From CALKKN01 sp050118555 (GTDB lineage Bacteria; Pseudomonadota; Gammaproteobacteria; Xanthomonadales; SZUA-36), in contig JASFKQ010000066.1 of NCBI GenBank assembly GCA_050118555.1, positions 1-16,806 of the forward strand: a stretch of DNA of 16,806 nucleotides, written 5' to 3'. Both the position numbers and the translations under genes were made by a program. Shown piece by piece: positions 14,486 to 16,806 of the stretch (positions are counted from its first letter, which is position 1; every line of letters starts with the position of its first letter). The notes beneath the pieces are model-generated. The model had not been told where the DNA came from. It made no database searches and saw only the letters and a program-made list of their open reading frames with translations.

Positions 14486-15573
14486 GCGCTGGGCTGCTGC
14501 TCGGTGCGGATGACCTCGACGTGAGATCCGTCGCTCAGGTTACCCTTGCCGGCAGTCGCGACGACGTCACCCTGGGTGACGCCTTCCCGCACCTCGACCA
14601 TGCCGCCGCGTTCGTAGCCGAGCATCACGTCGCGGCGCAACGCGTTGCCGTTTTCGTCGATCACGAACACGTGGCTGGACTCATCCTCGGTGACCACCGC
14701 CGAACGAGGAATCACCGGTACGCCTTTGCGCATGTCGTAGAGGATTTCGACGCGCCCGAACAGGCCCGGCTTGAGCATGTTGTCGCGATCATGCAATTGC
14801 GCCGTTACGCGGAACGTACCAGTGGCCGGATCGACCACGGGGCTGATGCGGATCAACTCGCCGGAGAATGTTTCACCCGGCCAGGCGTCCAGCACCATCG
14901 AGACGTCGAGCCCCTTGTGCAGCACGCTCAGTTCCCGTTCCGGAACGTGCAGGACCGCCAGCAACGGGTCGTAGCTCGTAATCCGGTACACCGGTTGGTG
15001 CATACTCACCAGGTTGCCCGGGCGCACCAGGCGTTCGGAGACGTAGCCCGAGATGGGCGCCCGGATACTAGTGTACTCGAGGTCCAGCTTGGCCAGGTCG
15101 TAGGCAGCCTTCTGCGCCTGCAGTTCAGCACGCACGCGCTCGTAGTCGTCCGCGCTGACCAGTTCCTTGTCGAACAACTCTTTCTTGCGGGCGTACTCGG
15201 TCTCGAGTCGTTTCAGGGTGGCTTCCGCCTTGTCCACTTCCAGGCGGTAGCGGTCGGTCTCGACCCGTGCCAGCACCTGGCCCGCTTTCACGAATTCGCC
15301 CTCTTCCGCGGATATCTCCAGTACGATCCCGGAAATCTGGGCAACCACGGTCGCCTGTTGGTCTGCTTCCAGAGTGGCCGTACCGGAATAGAAGGCCGCC
15401 ATGTCGCCGTTGGAAACGGTCGCTGCCTCGATCGGGATCGCCGGCTCCTTGGCGTCCTCGTCCGCGACGTCGGCTCCCGACGCCTGCCGCATGCAACCTT
15501 GCAGAGCCAGGGTGCATGAAAGCAACGCGAAAAGCGCAATTCGTCCTGTCATTTGCCCGTTGATCCGTTTCAT
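14482..15573 (-). CDS. RND efflux membrane-fusion (periplasmic adaptor) lipoprotein
   Basis: The 363-residue protein links the inner-membrane pump to an outer-membrane channel. Residues 1-27 form a lipoprotein signal with the lipobox LQGC (acylated Cys27). Next come the first half of the lipoyl-like domain (about 63-105, with ISGIVLEISAEEGEFVKAGQ), an alpha-helical hairpin (about 107-155, charged heptad-like helices), the second lipoyl half (SIRAPISGYVSERLVRPGNLV), and beta-barrel and membrane-proximal domains to the end. Length and domain order are normal for the HlyD/AcrA family. The ATG at 15571-15573 is preceded by GGA at a reasonable distance; a second ATG 7 codons later is possible. It is the first gene of a three-gene operon. 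No outer-membrane factor gene is nearby, so a TolC-type channel must come from elsewhere. Confidence 0.93.
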   Translation of the reverse strand: MKRINGQMTGRIALFALLSCTLALQGCMRQASGADVADEDAKEPAIPIEAATVSNGDMAAFYSGTATLEADQQATVVAQISGIVLEISAEEGEFVKAGQVLARVETDRYRLEVDKAEATLKRLETEYARKKELFDKELVSADDYERVRAELQAQKAAYDLAKLDLEYTSIRAPISGYVSERLVRPGNLVSMHQPVYRITSYDPLLAVLHVPERELSVLHKGLDVSMVLDAWPGETFSGELIRISPVVDPATGTFRVTAQLHDRDNMLKPGLFGRVEILYDMRKGVPVIPRSAVVTEDESSHVFVIDENGNALRRDVMLGYERGGMVEVREGVTQGDVVATAGKGNLSDGSHVEVIRTEQQPSA

Positions 15574-15598
15574 CTTACTGTCCAGTTTTGATGTATTG

Positions 15599-15620
15599 GT
15601 GTTCTATATACGTATAACAC
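15599..15620. promoter_or_regulatory. Palindromic operator candidate upstream of the RND operon
   Basis: The palindrome TATACGTATA (15607-15616) sits inside a 22-bp element with matching ends GTGTT (15599-15603) and AACAC (15616-15620), 26 nt upstream of the membrane-fusion protein start. Position and symmetry suit a repressor site (TetR or MarR type) controlling the pump. The arms are slightly off-centre relative to the core, and no regulator gene is in the window. Confidence 0.4.
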
Positions 15621-15885
15621 TATCACAGTATCTTGCGCTGGCTATGTGCCAGTCGTCATGGTTCTCGCGTACCGTCTGTTCGGAGCACGCTTCCTACCGT
15701 TGCCGATGCAATAAACGCGCCATTCCCCTGAAGTGCGCCTGTCCTCTTGATTGGGACGCATCCAGGCCCCTCTTCGTTACAATTGATTTCTGCAAATGGG
15801 CCCGGGGAATTGGTCAGGAAGCACACTTCTTGGCTGGAACCGCCAGTGAACTGCGTTCAAGTGCCTCGCGGCCCCGGCGGAATCG

Positions 15886-15914
15886 TTGGTTTACTTGGGA
15901 ATCGCAGGTATAAT
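15886..15914 (+). promoter_or_regulatory. Sigma-70 promoter of the tandem cytochrome c genes
   Basis: A -35 box TTGGTT (15886-15891) and a perfect -10 box TATAAT (15909-15914) are separated by exactly 17 nt. Transcription would start near 15921, about 38 nt before the first cytochrome ATG. This is the best sigma-70 promoter in the window and implies substantial basal expression. Confidence 0.7.
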
Positions 15915-15958
15915 CGCCGCCTGTTGCGGTCCGAAATTAACAAGATTCAGAGATATCC

Positions 15959-16291
15959 ATGCGAAATCCGATGATTCCAGCCACGCTGTTGGCCGTTAGT
16001 GCGCTGTTGGCCGTCTCCGGTCCGGCCCACGCCGAGGGCGATGCCGCGGCGGGCAAGGTCAAGGCATACACCTGCAAGGGCTGCCACGGCATTCCCGGCT
16101 ATAACAATGTGTACCCGACGTACAAGGTTCCGAAGCTCGGCGGCCAGCACTACGAGTACCTGGTCGCAGCGCTGAAATCCTACCGGGCCGGTGAGCGGAA
16201 GCATCCGACGATGTCCCTGCAGGCCAGCAGCCTGTCGGACCAGGATATCGAAGACCTCGCGGCATACTTCGCCTCGGTTGGCACTGAATAA
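15959..16291 (+). CDS. Small periplasmic mono-haem cytochrome c (c553/c4-half type), first of a tandem pair
   Basis: The 110-residue precursor has a Sec signal peptide (hydrophobic to about residue 21, cleavage after AHA at 25), giving a mature protein of about 85 residues. The haem site is CKGCH (C39, C42, H43). The likely axial methionine is M85 in HPTMSLQ. The pattern LGGQHYEYLVAALKSYRAGER ... LSDQDIEDLAAYFASV is characteristic of the cytochrome c4/c553 family, periplasmic electron donors to terminal oxidases or acceptors from the bc1 complex. It is only one haem domain long, whereas c4 has two. It starts 38 nt downstream of the predicted transcription start with a weak ribosome binding site. 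The next gene follows after 10 nt and is a close relative, so they form a bicistron. Confidence 0.92.
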   Translation: MRNPMIPATLLAVSALLAVSGPAHAEGDAAAGKVKAYTCKGCHGIPGYNNVYPTYKVPKLGGQHYEYLVAALKSYRAGERKHPTMSLQASSLSDQDIEDLAAYFASVGTE

Positions 16292-16301
16292 AGGGTTTCG
16301 A

Positions 16302-16649
16302 ATGAAAACAATCAACGCTACCTTCGGCAGCACTTTTCTCGCATTGGCTGTCGCGCTGGCGCCGACGGCCGCATCCGCCAAAGGGGACGCCGCCAGGGGG
16401 AAAGAAAAAGCCTCGGTGTGCGAGGCCTGCCACGGAGTCGATGGCGAGGCCAAAGACTTCCCGCAATACCCTCGGCTGGCCGGCCAGTATGCCGACTATA
16501 TCGAGCATTCACTGAAAGCCTACAAGTCCGGCGATCGCAGCAACCCCATCATGGCCGGGATCGTGACCACGCTCAGCGAACAGGATATTGAAGATCTCGC
16601 GGCCTGGTTCTCCAGCCTCGAAGGTTTGAAGGATCTGTCAGGCTCCTGA
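16302..16649 (+). CDS. Small periplasmic mono-haem cytochrome c (c553/c4-half type), second of a tandem pair
   Basis: The 115-residue precursor has a Sec signal peptide ending ASA (about residue 26). The haem site is CEACH (C40, C43, H44) and the likely axial ligand is M84 in NPIMAGI. It shares with the preceding gene the framework LAGQYADYIEHSLKAYKSGDR ... LSEQDIEDLAAWFSSL, so the two are paralogues. The frame is open back to a GTG at 16191, but that part lies inside the preceding gene. The ATG at 16302 directly begins a normal signal peptide, 10 nt after the upstream stop with AAAGGG in between. Together the two products have the haem content of one di-haem cytochrome c4. They may pair in the periplasm or serve different partners; the sequence cannot decide. 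Confidence 0.92.
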   Translation: MKTINATFGSTFLALAVALAPTAASAKGDAARGKEKASVCEACHGVDGEAKDFPQYPRLAGQYADYIEHSLKAYKSGDRSNPIMAGIVTTLSEQDIEDLAAWFSSLEGLKDLSGS

Positions 16650-16658
16650 TTAACAAAC

Positions 16659-16712
16659 CCCATCCCGAGCAAGGCTTGGTCCTACAGCGGGCTCCGTTCC
16701 GGCACCCGTAGG
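16659..16712 (+). repeat. REP-like repeat, copy 1
   Basis: This 54-bp unit is 93% identical (4 mismatches) to the copy at 16753-16806, at a 94-bp offset. It begins with an imperfect hairpin, CCGAGC-AAG-GCTTGG, whose one change from the other copy is a G-T wobble that keeps the stem. It starts 10 nt after the last cytochrome stop and may serve as a 3'-end structure. Confidence 0.8.
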
Positions 16713-16734
16713 AGCGACCGTTGGTCGCGATTGG
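16708..16734 (+). repeat. REP-like hairpin in opposite orientation
   Basis: GTAGGAGCGACC followed by GTT and GGTCGCGATTGG forms a hairpin with a perfect 6-bp stem (16714-16719 with 16723-16728). The GTAGGAGCGACC...GGTCGCGAT pattern resembles REP elements of Pseudomonas and Xanthomonadaceae. It is inverted relative to the flanking copies, so the set is a BIME-like mosaic. Confidence 0.65.
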
Positions 16735-16752
16735 TCCACCGGGCCGATGCAG

Positions 16753-16806
16753 CCCATCCCGAGCAAAGCTCGGTCCTACAGCGGGCTTCGCTCCGGCACC
16801 CGTAGG
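16753..16806 (+). repeat. REP-like repeat, copy 2 (reaches the window edge)
   Basis: This is the second 54-bp copy, with a perfect stem CCGAGC (16759-16764), loop AAA and GCTCGG (16768-16773), followed by TCCTACA. It is cut by the right edge, so the array may continue with further 94-bp periods. Confidence 0.8.

Larger units (their letters stand above)
15574..15958. other. Divergent control region between the RND operon and the tandem cytochromes
   Basis: This 385-nt interval holds no recognisable gene. The part next to the RND operon (15590-15640) is AT-rich and contains a palindrome; the part next to the cytochromes holds a sigma-70 promoter. Open frames crossing the interval have no protein-like character, and no regulator gene for the pump is present. 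Confidence 0.6.

Noticed and set aside
14425..15519. Plus-strand open frame (364 codons) opposite the membrane-fusion protein
   Set aside because: Antisense shadow of a clearly recognisable adaptor protein.
16191..16301. Upstream GTG start for the second small cytochrome c
   Set aside because: It lies within the preceding cytochrome gene and would put 37 unrelated residues before a complete signal peptide.
16659..16806. CRISPR array
   Set aside because: Only two copies are present. They are palindromic, 54 bp long, and the intervening DNA contains an inverted REP hairpin, which fits REP/BIME elements.

Overview
The window is high-GC DNA with tightly packed genes, overlapping start/stop codons, c-type cytochromes, Tat-exported redox proteins, lipoproteins and REP-type extragenic palindromes. 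This combination suggests a respiring gammaproteobacterium, possibly of the Chromatiales/Ectothiorhodospiraceae or Xanthomonadales type. The organism assignment is inference only; no rRNA or marker gene is present.

Layout. (1) 1-978, minus strand: the first 326 codons of an unrecognised membrane-anchored or exported protein that runs off the left edge. (2) 979-1557: non-coding, with small inverted repeats. (3) 1558-2387, plus strand: a lipoprotein mono-haem cytochrome c followed by a bacteriohemerythrin. (4) 2416-7996, minus strand: a complete structural operon for a membrane-bound group 1c (Hyd-2 type) [NiFe]-hydrogenase in the order hybO-hybA-hybB-hybC-hybD (small subunit, Fe-S protein, quinone-side membrane subunit, large subunit, maturation protease). 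The hyp genes are not in the window. The 235-nt leader before hybO holds a well-formed sigma-54 type -24/-12 promoter, a nested hairpin that covers the hybO ribosome binding site, and the Rho-independent terminator of the next operon. (5) 8232-15573, minus strand: an RND efflux operon with a lipoprotein membrane-fusion protein and two different RND permeases; no outer-membrane channel gene is present. (6) 15574-15958: a divergent control region with a palindrome on the RND side and a good sigma-70 promoter on the cytochrome side. (7) 15959-16649, plus strand: two tandem small periplasmic cytochromes c that resemble the two halves of a di-haem cytochrome c4. (8) 16659-16806: a REP-like 94-bp-period repeat reaching the right edge.

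How the genes fit together. The hydrogenase would oxidise H2 in the periplasm and pass electrons through HybA and HybB to the quinone pool. Its small subunit has glycine at both positions that are cysteine in O2-tolerant enzymes, so it should be O2-sensitive. The convergent bacteriohemerythrin and lipoprotein cytochrome next to it could serve an O2- or redox-related role, but that link is only positional. The RND pump and the tandem cytochromes look like separate units. No clearly new system is visible. The most unusual points are the sigma-54 plus RBS-hairpin control of the hydrogenase, the hemerythrin/cytochrome pair beside it, the unknown left-edge protein, and the split c4-like cytochromes.
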